DNA of 64,000 nucleotides from Hymenobacter sp. ISL-91 (GTDB lineage: Bacteria; Bacteroidota; Bacteroidia; Cytophagales; Hymenobacteraceae): positions 28,418 to 92,417 of the forward strand of contig NZ_JAGGPS010000042.1 in NCBI RefSeq assembly GCF_018613725.1, given 5' to 3'. The notes under the pieces were generated by a model that ran no database searches, was not told where the DNA came from, and saw nothing but the letters and a program-made list of their open reading frames with translations. Positions 16,549 through 24,347 of the stretch are shown here, piece by piece. The stretch's first letter is position 1, and every line of letters starts with the position of its first letter. The position numbers and the translations under genes were made by a program.

Positions 16549-17320
16549 CTTATAAAAGCTATTAGTTAGACTTATGAAACCTATTAGTTAGCGCGGCGCG
16601 AGCTTTCCGCGAGACTTATAAAAGCTATTAGTTCAGCGCCGTCAGGGTAGGGCTGCTACCGAGTCCACACCCGGAGTGACTTATAAAATCTATTAGTTGG
16701 GCCCAGGCATCGAATTAATAGCCTATGAGAGGATGTTCTATTAATCAGCTTATGAAAGCTATTAGCTGGGCTTATAAAACCTATTAGTCCGCTTATAAAA
16801 CCTATTACTTGGCTTATAAAACCTATTAGCTCGCTTATAAAACCTATTACTGAAGCGGCTTAAGTTGCTGTAGTACAAAAAGTTGTGGCCCCTGCAAATA
16901 CCTTAAATACTTAAAATACTCACAAGCTTGTTGAAGCTGGAGTACAAAAGCTTTTAAAGTGGTGGTTTAGGCCGATACCCGAACGAAAACAACAAAAAAG
17001 TGAGTCTAAATAAGCACAAAATGGGATTGCACTTTTTAAAGATTTTTTTACCTTTTTCTACTATTTAGAACATTCCTATTAACTCCAAAGGTACTTGAAA
17101 ACTACGCTGAAAGCTCACCAAGGCCTCATTAATAGATTTTATAAGTCTCGCAGGTTTGCTTCGCCAGCATCTTCAGCGGCTGCTGCAGCAGGCCAGTAGG
17201 GAGCCCCTAACCATGAAAATGGTGCCCACAAGAACCCCAGGGCTTATAAAATCTATTTTTTAGCAGACCTACCAGCCTACAGTCGAGCTAAGCGTTTTCG
17301 TGAACTAATAGGTTTTATAA
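16549..17320. repeat. Iteron field, predicted plasmid replication origin
   Basis: At least twelve copies of a near-19-bp repeat, consensus CTTATAAAACCTATTAGTT. Direct copies start at 16549, 16571, 16615, 16680, 16749, 16771, 16792, 16813, 16834 and 17243; inverted copies are near 17129-17145 and 17302-17320, with a weaker inverted one near 16713-16727. The four copies from 16771 to 16852 are spaced exactly 21 bp, two helix turns. Between the main array and the outer copies is an AT-rich stretch (about 16880-17100), the likely unwinding element. The whole 16444-17603 stretch lacks genes. Confidence 0.9.
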
Positions 17321-17603
17321 GCCGGAAAGCGAAGTAGTAGCACCTGATGGGCGGTTATTGAACGCTATGCAAGGCCTTACGGAGGAGTTAACCCGCCGGC
17401 CCTAACCATAGCAGGTGTAGTGGTAAGGGCTAAAAAAGGGCTCCTGCATACCCGAAAAGGGCATTAGGCCGTAGGTAGCATCGATTTGACCTGTTTCCTT
17501 TGCCTTAGAATTACCCTCTGTCCCCGTCCTGGCCAGTTGCTTACGCGCCTTTTACTGCGGATGCCCGGGGCCGGCTATCAAATCGAAGCTTCCTTTCTGC
17601 CGC

Positions 17604-18056
17604 ATGCTCATCGACCTTGACGCCCTGTACACCCTGCCCGATGTCATTCATGCCCTGCCGTTTTACCTCTACGATGATGTAAAGCGCCAGCCGGCCCGCT
17701 GCGAGCTGGTGGTACACCCGGCCCACGGCTGGACCGTGGCCACGGAGCTGGAGCTGGGAGCCGTCGGCAGCCTGATGCAATGCCCGGTCACGCTCGCGGC
17801 CAAGGTGTGCCAGCAGTATGGCATTGCGCCCGGCGCGCTCTCGCTCTTTACCCGCTACGCCTATTCCTCGAATTACGAAAACGTGTACGCCGTGCGCTTT
17901 GGCCACGGCGAGCGGGACTTGTTCAACGACGTGAGCTTCCTGGCCCCGCGGCGGGACATGCTCAGCCCCGAGGACGTCGCGGCCCTGGTGCAGGCCCTGC
18001 AGCAAGGCAAGGCACCGGCCCCTAACTGGCGGGCACTGGCCACACCAGCTTCGTAG
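17604..18056 (+). CDS. Hypothetical plasmid protein
   Basis: A 150-residue soluble protein starting MLIDLDALYTLPDVIHALPFYLYDDVKRQPARCELVVHPAHGW. It has an alpha/beta look, no signal peptide and no motif I recognise. It lies alone, to the right of the origin, 280 nt after the last iteron. GC and codon use match the plasmid core. A backbone role such as copy control or stability is possible but not shown. Confidence 0.6.
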   Translation: MLIDLDALYTLPDVIHALPFYLYDDVKRQPARCELVVHPAHGWTVATELELGAVGSLMQCPVTLAAKVCQQYGIAPGALSLFTRYAYSSNYENVYAVRFGHGERDLFNDVSFLAPRRDMLSPEDVAALVQALQQGKAPAPNWRALATPAS

Positions 18057-18180
18057 AGCAGCCCCGTATTACTCAGTAGCCTTAAAATCATCCACGCCAG
18101 ACGAGGATTAACCTGGCTCAGCACCTTTACAATGGCTCCTGAACTCAGCAGGGCAGGGCCATAACCAACACCTACCACCC

Positions 18181-18555
18181 ATGAATGAAAAAGAAGAAGT
18201 AACGAGCCTGGTCGAAGCAGCTCCGCTGCCCTTTCCGGACCTGAGTTTGACCGTTTCCTACGCCGATGCACTGCTGTATGCACAGGGCAGGCTGAAAATG
18301 CTGGGCAGCGGGGAATTGAAGCCGTTTTGTGAGACGCACCAGCTTACCTACACCAACATTGTCAACCTGAAAAACGGCAAGCTTAAGCGCGAGGAGCCCC
18401 GCCTCGTGCAGCGCGTGCTCGTTAGCCTGGGCATACCTGCGCAGCAGTTGCGCTTTCCCCTGACAAGTAAGACCACGTGGTTTGTGTTGCCGGATGCTGA
18501 GGCGCTGGCCTCCTTTCAGGCGCAGCTCCATTTTCTCACGGCATCGAAGGCTTAA
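18181..18555 (+). CDS. Small protein with Cro/XRE-like helix-turn-helix
   Basis: A 124-residue protein. The centre (LKPFCETHQLTYTNIVNLKNGKLKREEPRLVQRVLVSLGI, about residues 45-85) reads like a Cro/CI-type helix-turn-helix: a turn after FCETHQLT, then a recognition helix YTNIVNLKNG. The rest shows no known domain. It might regulate plasmid genes. It is 124 nt downstream of the preceding hypothetical gene on the same strand. Confidence 0.55.
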   Translation: MNEKEEVTSLVEAAPLPFPDLSLTVSYADALLYAQGRLKMLGSGELKPFCETHQLTYTNIVNLKNGKLKREEPRLVQRVLVSLGIPAQQLRFPLTSKTTWFVLPDAEALASFQAQLHFLTASKA

Positions 18556-18632
18556 GGAACCGCGGGTGGTTGGTGAGAGGAACACACTGCAACTAACACC
18601 ACAGCACATGAACCACGTATTAAACCGCCGGG

Positions 18633-19211
18633 CTACGGCAACTCAACTGGTCCAGGTTGCCGTAACACCCATACATCGTGCGTGACAGCCACTATGGCTT
18701 CACCTCGTTGCGTCATGCCTGCCATCGCCAGTAAATAGCCGAACCGATTATGACCTTCGATTAACTGGTGAGGCACTACCAACTCTTTATCCGGTGGCAA
18801 CGGGCCTATCGAGGTTACATCCAGCACTACGGGTGGGGTGCGCCATGTGCCATGTTCCTTCCAGTGGACTAGGTCCCGGTTAGTGCAGCAAAACTCCTCG
18901 AAGTCTTGGCACCGCTCTCGGGTCTGGACACAATCTCGATATTCTTCCACTACGTACAAGCTCAGCAGAGCCTGCGTCGGCCACTGCTCCAAGCTAAAGA
19001 GTAAGTGGTCGAAATCCAGCCAAGCATAGTTTCGTAGCGTAACGTATTCGCCCTGCAGCCCATGAATCCACTGCTTTAGCACCGCTCTGGGTACGTTGGG
19101 CACCAAGGGATGAACACGCTGATAGTATGCGTCAAACTCCCACATCGTCCGTTCATCCGGCAAAGCAGTCAAGCGTTTCCAGGAAGGGGAGAAATCAGCT
19201 GGTTGTTTCAT
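18633..19211 (-). CDS. Hypothetical protein with ParB/Srx-like motif
   Basis: A 192-residue protein, starting MKQPADFSPSWKRLTALPDERTMWEFDAYYQRVHPLVPNVP. Near the C-terminus the stretch VVLDVTSIGPLPPDKELVVPHQLIEGHNRFGYLLAMAG resembles the core of a ParB/sulfiredoxin-like fold (a hydrophobic strand, then a [D/E]GHxR loop). No catalytic role can be assigned. It lies 9 nt downstream of the DnaQ-BRCT gene on the same strand, so the two may be a unit. GC is lower than in the plasmid core, a sign of separate origin. Confidence 0.6.
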   Translation of the reverse strand: MKQPADFSPSWKRLTALPDERTMWEFDAYYQRVHPLVPNVPRAVLKQWIHGLQGEYVTLRNYAWLDFDHLLFSLEQWPTQALLSLYVVEEYRDCVQTRERCQDFEEFCCTNRDLVHWKEHGTWRTPPVVLDVTSIGPLPPDKELVVPHQLIEGHNRFGYLLAMAGMTQRGEAIVAVTHDVWVLRQPGPVELP

Positions 19212-19220
19212 CTAGGCTTT

Positions 19221-20135
19221 CTACAGATTACGAAGGAAGTCTACTTCAGATAGAATTTCCAACCCAGCGCCTTTCTCGATGAGCTTAACGGCTTTCTCCT
19301 GTTTGCTACTCATGCCGTCATCACCGACAATGCGGTAATCCTGCTGCCCAACCACCAGAAAGCAGGTGTCCTTAGTGACGCCGTTACTGTTAATTCCACC
19401 AATGTTGGCAATGAGCTGCTGCGCACTGGCACGCTGCATGGAAGAGAGGGTACCGGTGAATACCACACTGCGGCCGTAGAACAGGTTGTCAGGTTTATGC
19501 TTGGCTGGGTCCCCCTTAATCAGGCTCGGATCTTTAGACAGGTAAATACGCCGCGTTATGCAGGGGTTGTAGCCATCTGGACGCAGCTGACCTATGTTAG
19601 TTAGCAGCCTTTCAGCAAAGTCGTCCTGACACGTGACGCCAGCATGGGCAAAGGTTTTCAACGCCAACTGCGCGCAAGCTTGCGCATCACTAGCCGCGCG
19701 GTGGTGCTGCAGCGGGATGCCGTGAAATTTGCAGAGAGTATGCAAATCGTAGGCGGGAAGCCCAGTCCATACTTTCTTCGAGAAAATATAACTGCAGACG
19801 TACTGCAAAGAAGGGAAAGGCAACTCATACGCTTCTAACGTCCGGCGCAACACGCTGAAATCGAAGCCAGCATTGTGAGCTACTAATAACTGACCTTCCA
19901 GCAGTGGCTGCAATTCTGGCCACAGTTCGGCCCAGGTAGGCTGGTCAGCTACGTCGGAGGGATAAATGCCGTGAATGGAGATGTTAAACGGGTCGAAGTA
20001 AGGATAGGAAGGGGGCTTTACCAACCAGGATTTGGTGCCGGTAATCTGACCGTCTTCCACGAAAGCCAAGCCTATTTCGCAGGCACTGTCGCGGTCGGCC
20101 GTAGCAGTTTCAAAATCAATAGCAATAAACTTCAT
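19221..20135 (-). CDS. DnaQ-type 3'-5' exonuclease fused to a BRCT domain
   Basis: A 304-residue protein. Residues 1-165 form a DEDD exonuclease: ExoI FIAIDFETA, ExoII HNAGFDFSVLR, ExoIII HRAASDAQACAQL (the DEDDh type, with His in ExoIII). Residues about 215-304 form a BRCT domain (LFYGRSVVFTGTLSSMQRASAQQLIANIGGINSNGVTKDTCFLVVG). The pairing occurs in housekeeping and accessory DNA repair proteins. A neighbouring helicase fragment and a ParB-like gene suggest a DNA-processing or defence cassette. Lower GC than the plasmid core. Confidence 0.9.
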   Translation of the reverse strand: MKFIAIDFETATADRDSACEIGLAFVEDGQITGTKSWLVKPPSYPYFDPFNISIHGIYPSDVADQPTWAELWPELQPLLEGQLLVAHNAGFDFSVLRRTLEAYELPFPSLQYVCSYIFSKKVWTGLPAYDLHTLCKFHGIPLQHHRAASDAQACAQLALKTFAHAGVTCQDDFAERLLTNIGQLRPDGYNPCITRRIYLSKDPSLIKGDPAKHKPDNLFYGRSVVFTGTLSSMQRASAQQLIANIGGINSNGVTKDTCFLVVGQQDYRIVGDDGMSSKQEKAVKLIEKGAGLEILSEVDFLRNL

Positions 20136-20252
20136 AAGCAGCCGAGAATAGTAAGGTTAAAGTGTGGAAGTGAAGCAAATACAAGGTAAATATGCGGGGT
20201 TAACCGTTGCTTCCACAAGCAAGATGATTGCAAATTCACCAATTCCACACGG

Positions 20253-21080
20253 CTAGGATGCCCTCGATGTTTTGGACAATCTAGTGAGATGCTGCTTTTC
20301 CCATACAGGCCCTATTGCTTGACTTCTTTCAAGGCCGAATAACTCAATGGCAGCCGGTTCAACTGCTGCCCATGGAAGCGACGGGTCCACAATGCCATGG
20401 CGCGCAAGCAACAGTATTTCCCCGCGATTCAGAGTCGGTACCTTCAGCAAGGGGAGCGCCGAGGCTGGTAAGCCAACCTCCAGACGAGTGGTTAACAAAT
20501 TCAGAGCCTCATCTTCCAAGAGCAACATAGGGTGCAAAGCTTGGACAATGGGAACAACTGAGCGGAAATGATAGCGTGTTGCATCTGCAATACGACGCAC
20601 ATCCCCGTAGCTTACCGGCACGAATGAGGAATTGGTGTACGCCTGCTCCAGACTTTCCAAAGAATCGCCCTCAAGCCAAGCTTCTACCAAGAGGGCCCGT
20701 TTAGCTCGGCGTAAATAGGCTAGCTGGTCGGGAAGGGAACGTTGGTAGAGTTGCACCAGGTCGTTGCCGACTTTTTGAGCCGCGTGATATGGCCACGTCT
20801 TCTCCTTGTTGCCGTTTTTAAAGAGTGGCGTGTAGGTCTCATCCAGCTCCGGCAGCGCCTGCGTCAGAGCCATCAGCCGCTCAAGTGTAATGGTGGTTGG
20901 GTTCAACAATTTCAGAAAGTGCAGTAGGCGCAGGATAGATTCAAAAGACAGCGAAGAATTGGCGCAGGCAAACCCTATCAAGGTCAACTGGAGCATGGAG
21001 CCCTCCTGCTCGGCGATGCCAGCCCGAATCAATGATAGGGGTAGCGCAAGAGTTGGAACAGAAATTCCCGTTAAGCCCAT
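20253..21080 (-). CDS. C-terminal part of a Ski2/Hel308-like DNA helicase
   Basis: A 275-residue protein without any nucleotide-binding motif. The segment ALLVEAWLEGDSLESLEQAY...VSYGDVRRIADATRYHFRSVVPIVQAL reads like the winged-helix and ratchet domain that follows the RecA cores in Ski2-like helicases. RLEVGLPASALPLLKVPTLNRGEILLLARHGI matches the helix-hairpin-helix tail of Hel308. The two RecA domains are missing, and the 600 nt upstream hold no gene for them, so this is either a truncated gene or a stand-alone domain. Assignment is by eye. Confidence 0.5.
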   Translation of the reverse strand: MGLTGISVPTLALPLSLIRAGIAEQEGSMLQLTLIGFACANSSLSFESILRLLHFLKLLNPTTITLERLMALTQALPELDETYTPLFKNGNKEKTWPYHAAQKVGNDLVQLYQRSLPDQLAYLRRAKRALLVEAWLEGDSLESLEQAYTNSSFVPVSYGDVRRIADATRYHFRSVVPIVQALHPMLLLEDEALNLLTTRLEVGLPASALPLLKVPTLNRGEILLLARHGIVDPSLPWAAVEPAAIELFGLERSQAIGPVWEKQHLTRLSKTSRAS

Positions 21081-21697
21081 TTGCTTACCAAAAAAAGGCT
21101 GATTTGTCTCAATAAGTCAACTATCCAAGCTGCAAGGAGCCTTTGATAGGTGAGATGACCAAAAGCTACAAGCCAGCCTAGCCGGAACGGGTTGTTCTCA
21201 AAAATAGCCTCGGTAGCGCTAAAACGCCCGTATTCTGAGACGCCCGGCCCCCGCCAAAATTCGACCAACCGGCCTTAGCGTTGTTTTCCGTTCCTACTCT
21301 AGTGCGACCCCTTAGTGTACAGCTTTTCCTCCGCTCTTTTCCCGTCACAGCATGTGGCCTGCGCTGAAACCAGCACCAATGATGAGTAGGGGCTCGGAAT
21401 TGTGATGCCAGGGGCACTGGCCAGCAGTTGTACCTTGCCAGTCTATGAACTGCGAAGGCTCAACCAGCGACAAGCCCGACAACTCACCCAATGCGGCATG
21501 GCCCTGGTCAAAAAAGCGTAGCCACCACCCGGGAATGAATAATCCTTCGCCTGACAAGGCATTCTCAGGGCGCTAAGACCTGCCCTGCGCGGCGGTTGCT
21601 CTGAGGGCATCGGCCAGACAAACCACGCCTACCCCTTGCTACGAAATGGACTGCCTGCTGAAGTTCTTCTTCCAGTCAATCCGCTCTTCCGTCCTCA
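21081..21697. other. 617-nt stretch without a convincing gene
   Basis: Short open frames on the minus strand (for example 21071-21268 and 21345-21557) show no family and no coding character that convinces me. Given the truncated helicase next to it, the stretch may hold decayed remains of that gene or of an insertion. I see no repeat, RNA gene or IS end in it. Confidence 0.4.
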
Positions 21698-22468
21698 TTA
21701 CTCGACTACCTCAAGGCCCAGTAGCTTCCGCACCCCGTTGTACAAGCGACGAATACGGGAGTTCCGGTAGCACTCCTGGCAGTGGCTGAAGTTCCACAAG
21801 CAGTCCACCGTATCCGTGAACATGTGGAAAAGCAAGCCCACAGCGACAATTTGCGTTGCCGGCCACAGGAGCAGCAGCGCATACACCGGTATGATATGAA
21901 AGGAGTGCAGCGGATGGTACCCCACGCTGCAGCGCAGCGGGTCGAAGATGGGTTTGGCCAGCAGGTGGTCCAGGTCAATGGCCATGGTGGCCAACATAAC
22001 CAGGTAAGCGGTCTGCCACACCAAGGGAAAAAACACCAGCGCCAACACGAGCGGAAAAACAAAGTGCAGGCCATAATGGACCAGCGTTTGGGCGCTAAAG
22101 AGCTTGGGTGAGGCATACTGGCCGGGCCCGGGTGGGGCCATCGGCCGGATGGCGCTGCTGACGGTATCTGTGGGCGTTGCTTTAGCGTGCCTGCTGCCCG
22201 GCCTGACTGCCGGTTCCTTCTTCTTAGCCACGCGGTCGCGCGTGCCGGAGGACGTAGCGCGCTCTTCCGCCTTTACCCGTCCCTGCTGGGTAATGGGCTG
22301 CTCCCGGGCAGGGGTGACTGCCGCTGTATCACCGCGCTGGGCCTGTGGCGGGTGGTGGTACCCGGGGGCGGCCGAAAACGTAGGGACGACAGCCGATGAC
22401 CGGCAACCGGCTAAGACCACACCGGTTGCCAAGACTAGAATGAGGCAGAAAGCAGGTAATGCGAGCAT
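21698..22468 (-). CDS. Lipoprotein signal plus DUF6122 membrane domain
   Basis: A 256-residue protein. It starts MLALPAFCLILVLATGVVLAGC, a lipobox (LAGC), then about 100 residues of Pro/Ala/Thr/Lys-rich linker. The C-terminal 120 residues are a DUF6122 membrane domain (VHYGLHFVFPLVLALVFF, DLDHLLAKPIFDPLRCSVGYHPLHS, HMFTDTVDCLWN). A stand-alone DUF6122 copy lies at 36563-36874. The conserved Asp/His residues in DLDHLL and HPLHS may bind metal. The frame stays open upstream, but that part is antisense to the terminator and lacks coding character. Confidence 0.65.
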   Translation of the reverse strand: MLALPAFCLILVLATGVVLAGCRSSAVVPTFSAAPGYHHPPQAQRGDTAAVTPAREQPITQQGRVKAEERATSSGTRDRVAKKKEPAVRPGSRHAKATPTDTVSSAIRPMAPPGPGQYASPKLFSAQTLVHYGLHFVFPLVLALVFFPLVWQTAYLVMLATMAIDLDHLLAKPIFDPLRCSVGYHPLHSFHIIPVYALLLLWPATQIVAVGLLFHMFTDTVDCLWNFSHCQECYRNSRIRRLYNGVRKLLGLEVVE

Positions 22469-22571
22469 GGGGGTTGTTAGGGCCACGTAGCGGGCGACGG
22501 TGGCCACCTCGGCCGGTAGCGGACTCAGGCCGCCGGATAGTGCTCTTGGCCGCCCACCGTACCCTAAAAGC

Positions 22572-22602
22572 AAAAAGGCAGCTCCGCGAGAGCTGCCTTT
22601 TT
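22572..22602. terminator. Hairpin terminator between DUF305 and DUF6122 genes
   Basis: A 13-bp stem (AAAAAGGCAGCTC with its complement) and a 5-nt loop CGCGA, with T run on the plus side and A run on the other. It sits just after the DUF305 gene stop (22620, minus strand), so it ends that transcript. Confidence 0.85.
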
Positions 22603-22619
22603 TGTGGCTAAGCCAAGAC

Positions 22620-23234
22620 CTAGCGGTTGCGCGTGAGCCAGTTCCGCAGCGTAGCAATCTCCTGACGCTGGTCGGCAATAATTGCCTGCGCCAGCTGGCG
22701 CATCGTGGCGTTGCGGCCGTGCTGGAGCAGCGCTTCCGAGTTGTCGATAGCCGCCTGGTGGTGGTCAATCATCATCTCGGCGTAGTCCACGTCCGTGCGC
22801 ATGGTCATGGTACGCGCGTCGGTGGCGGCCATCATGCGGTCCATGTTGGTTTTCTGGATTTGGTTGAACTGCGGTACCAGCGGCTGCGTGGGCTGGTGGC
22901 TGCTCAGGAACGAGTTGAACTGCGTGATTTCGGCGCGTTGCTTGGTGATGACGTCCTGGGCGATGGTTTTCATCTCCTGGTTGCTGCCCGCGCGGAGTTC
23001 TTCCTCGCTCATCTTGATGGCCGCGTCGTGGTGCAGCACCATCTGGGCGGCAAAGTCGTGGTCCGGGTCCTGGGTCTTGGCCTGCGCGTCCATCTGCGTC
23101 ATCATGTCCATCATGATTTTCATCAGCGGAGTGTCGTGCTTCATGTCGTCCATGTCGTGGCCTTTTTTACAGGCCGAAAACAGGGAAACCAGCACAAGCA
23201 GAGACAAAATAGGCAAACGGAATAAGCGGTTCAT
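22620..23234 (-). CDS. DUF305-family lipoprotein (copper island copy 1)
   Basis: A 204-residue exported lipoprotein: signal MNRLFRLPILSLLVLVSLFSAC with lipobox FSAC, then a His/Met/Asp-rich start (KKGHDMDDMKHD). The body is a duplicated DUF305 unit: DHDFAAQMVLHHDAAIKM and DVDYAEMMIDHHQAAIDN, each with a His-His pair. DUF305 proteins are ferritin-like four-helix bundles found with copper-resistance genes. A second copy lies at 28828-29550. A predicted regulon motif sits about 80 nt upstream of the start. The start at 23240 is equally possible. Confidence 0.88.
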   Translation of the reverse strand: MNRLFRLPILSLLVLVSLFSACKKGHDMDDMKHDTPLMKIMMDMMTQMDAQAKTQDPDHDFAAQMVLHHDAAIKMSEEELRAGSNQEMKTIAQDVITKQRAEITQFNSFLSSHQPTQPLVPQFNQIQKTNMDRMMAATDARTMTMRTDVDYAEMMIDHHQAAIDNSEALLQHGRNATMRQLAQAIIADQRQEIATLRNWLTRNR

Positions 23235-23315
23235 GTGCACGGTCGGTGGGGTCTGGTGGTGAACAATATAAACGCCCTGGCTACCCGCCCGGTTTTTACA
23301 CCGTTGGCCTTTTTG

Positions 23316-23327
23316 CTTGCATAATTT
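23316..23327 (-). promoter_or_regulatory. Copper-island operator motif upstream of DUF305 gene
   Basis: Read toward the gene this is AAATTATGCAAG, a full match to the recurrent island motif AAAT(C/T)ATGCAAG. It is about 80 nt before the DUF305 start codon; a weak TATATTGT -7 candidate lies 57 nt after the motif start. Confidence 0.65.
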
Positions 23328-23333
23328 CCGAGG

Positions 23334-23966
23334 CTACAGCAGCGAGTCCAGGCTGCGCCGGGCGTGGCTGGCGGGTCCGAGCCGTTGAAATTCCGAGGGC
23401 GTCAGGCCCGTCACCTGCCCAAACTGCCGCGAGAGGTGGGCCGGGGAGCTGTAGCCCAGCTGCCCCGCCACCTGGGCAATGGTCAGCTCGCCGTAGCCGA
23501 TGAGCTCCTTGGCGCGCTCCACCTTCTGGCGGATGATGAACTTCTCAATGGTCAGGCCTTCCTCGGAGGAGAACAGGTGCGACAGGTAATGGTAGTCGCG
23601 CCCCAGGTGCTGGACCAGGTAATCCGAGTAGGTAAGCAGGCGGGGGCCCGGCTCGGGATAATGAATGAGCGTCACCAGCAGGGTCTTAATTTGCTCCATC
23701 AGTTGGGCCCGCGGGTCTTCGAGCAGGGCAAAGCCCGCCGCCAGCAGGGTGTTACGCACGGGCTCCAGGTCCGGCGCCTGGCCGTCGGCGGTGGTCACGT
23801 CGGCCTCGCCCAGCACCACCCGCTGCACCTGCAAACCCAGGGCCGTCAGGTCTTCCGTCACCACCCGGATGCATTGGGGGCAGACCATGTTCTTAATCAG
23901 CAGCCGGTGGGTGCCGGGGGCAGGCAGCGTGAAGCCGGAGCGGAGTTGGGAGTTCATGAGCGGCAT
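23334..23966 (-). CDS. AraC-family regulator with N-terminal HMA-like metal domain (copy 1)
   Basis: A 210-residue regulator. The first 75 residues look like a heavy-metal-associated fold with the Cys pair in IKNMVCPQCIRVV. The C-terminal 100 residues are an AraC DNA-binding domain with two helix-turn-helix units (YLSHLFSSEEGLTIEKFIIRQKVERAKELI and IAQVAGQLGYSSPAHLSRQFGQVTGLTPSEF). It probably senses Cu(I) and acts on the AAAT(C/T)ATGCAAG motif, which is inferred from co-location. Its start overlaps the cupredoxin gene stop, so it is co-transcribed with copA. A paralogue is at 36887-37516. Confidence 0.88.
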   Translation of the reverse strand: MPLMNSQLRSGFTLPAPGTHRLLIKNMVCPQCIRVVTEDLTALGLQVQRVVLGEADVTTADGQAPDLEPVRNTLLAAGFALLEDPRAQLMEQIKTLLVTLIHYPEPGPRLLTYSDYLVQHLGRDYHYLSHLFSSEEGLTIEKFIIRQKVERAKELIGYGELTIAQVAGQLGYSSPAHLSRQFGQVTGLTPSEFQRLGPASHARRSLDSLL

Positions 23967-24344
23967 CTATTTTACGACCAGGCTACCGCGCAGCATGCCC
24001 ATGCCGCAGGTAAACGTAAAGGTACCGGCCTGCTGGGGCAGCAGCTCCACCAGCGTCGTCTTGAAAGCCGGCAGGTCGCGGCGGATGCTGAAGTCGGGCA
24101 TGAGCAGCTCCTCCGAGCAGCTGTTCTCCTCGTCCCGGTAAAAGCTCAGCTGCACGGGCTTCCCGCGCTCCACTTCAATCACGTCGGGCGAGTAGCCGCC
24201 CTTGACGGTGATGTCCACTTCCTGCACCCCGCTGGAGGTAGAAACGGCTGCAGCCGTCTGGCGGGCGGAAAAGAAGAAGTACCAAATGACAAAAGCCGAT
24301 AGGGCCAGGCCCGTCAGCGTCACGATGATTTCGGCGGTATCCAT
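23967..24344 (-). CDS. Membrane-anchored cupredoxin-domain protein
   Basis: A 125-residue protein with one N-terminal membrane segment (IIVTLTGLALSAFVIWYFFF) and a cupredoxin-like domain (VDITVKGGYSPDVIEVERGKPVQLSFYRDEENSCSEELLMPDF). It ends LLPQQAGTFTFTCGMGMLRGSLVVK, where Cys and Met sit as in type-1 copper sites. It probably passes copper at the periplasmic face next to CopA. It lies 3 nt after the copA stop and overlaps the AraC-HMA gene at its end. Confidence 0.88.
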   Translation of the reverse strand: MDTAEIIVTLTGLALSAFVIWYFFFSARQTAAAVSTSSGVQEVDITVKGGYSPDVIEVERGKPVQLSFYRDEENSCSEELLMPDFSIRRDLPAFKTTLVELLPQQAGTFTFTCGMGMLRGSLVVK

Positions 24345-24347
24345 GGC

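Noticed and set aside
16549..16852. Repeat array considered as a CRISPR
   Set aside because: The unit repeats at 21 bp with almost no spacer, copies are on both strands, and a Rep gene lies beside it; there are no cas genes. It is an iteron array.
20253..21080. Complete helicase gene
   Set aside because: No Walker A, Walker B or other RecA motif in the frame or in the 600 nt upstream; only the C-terminal domains are present.
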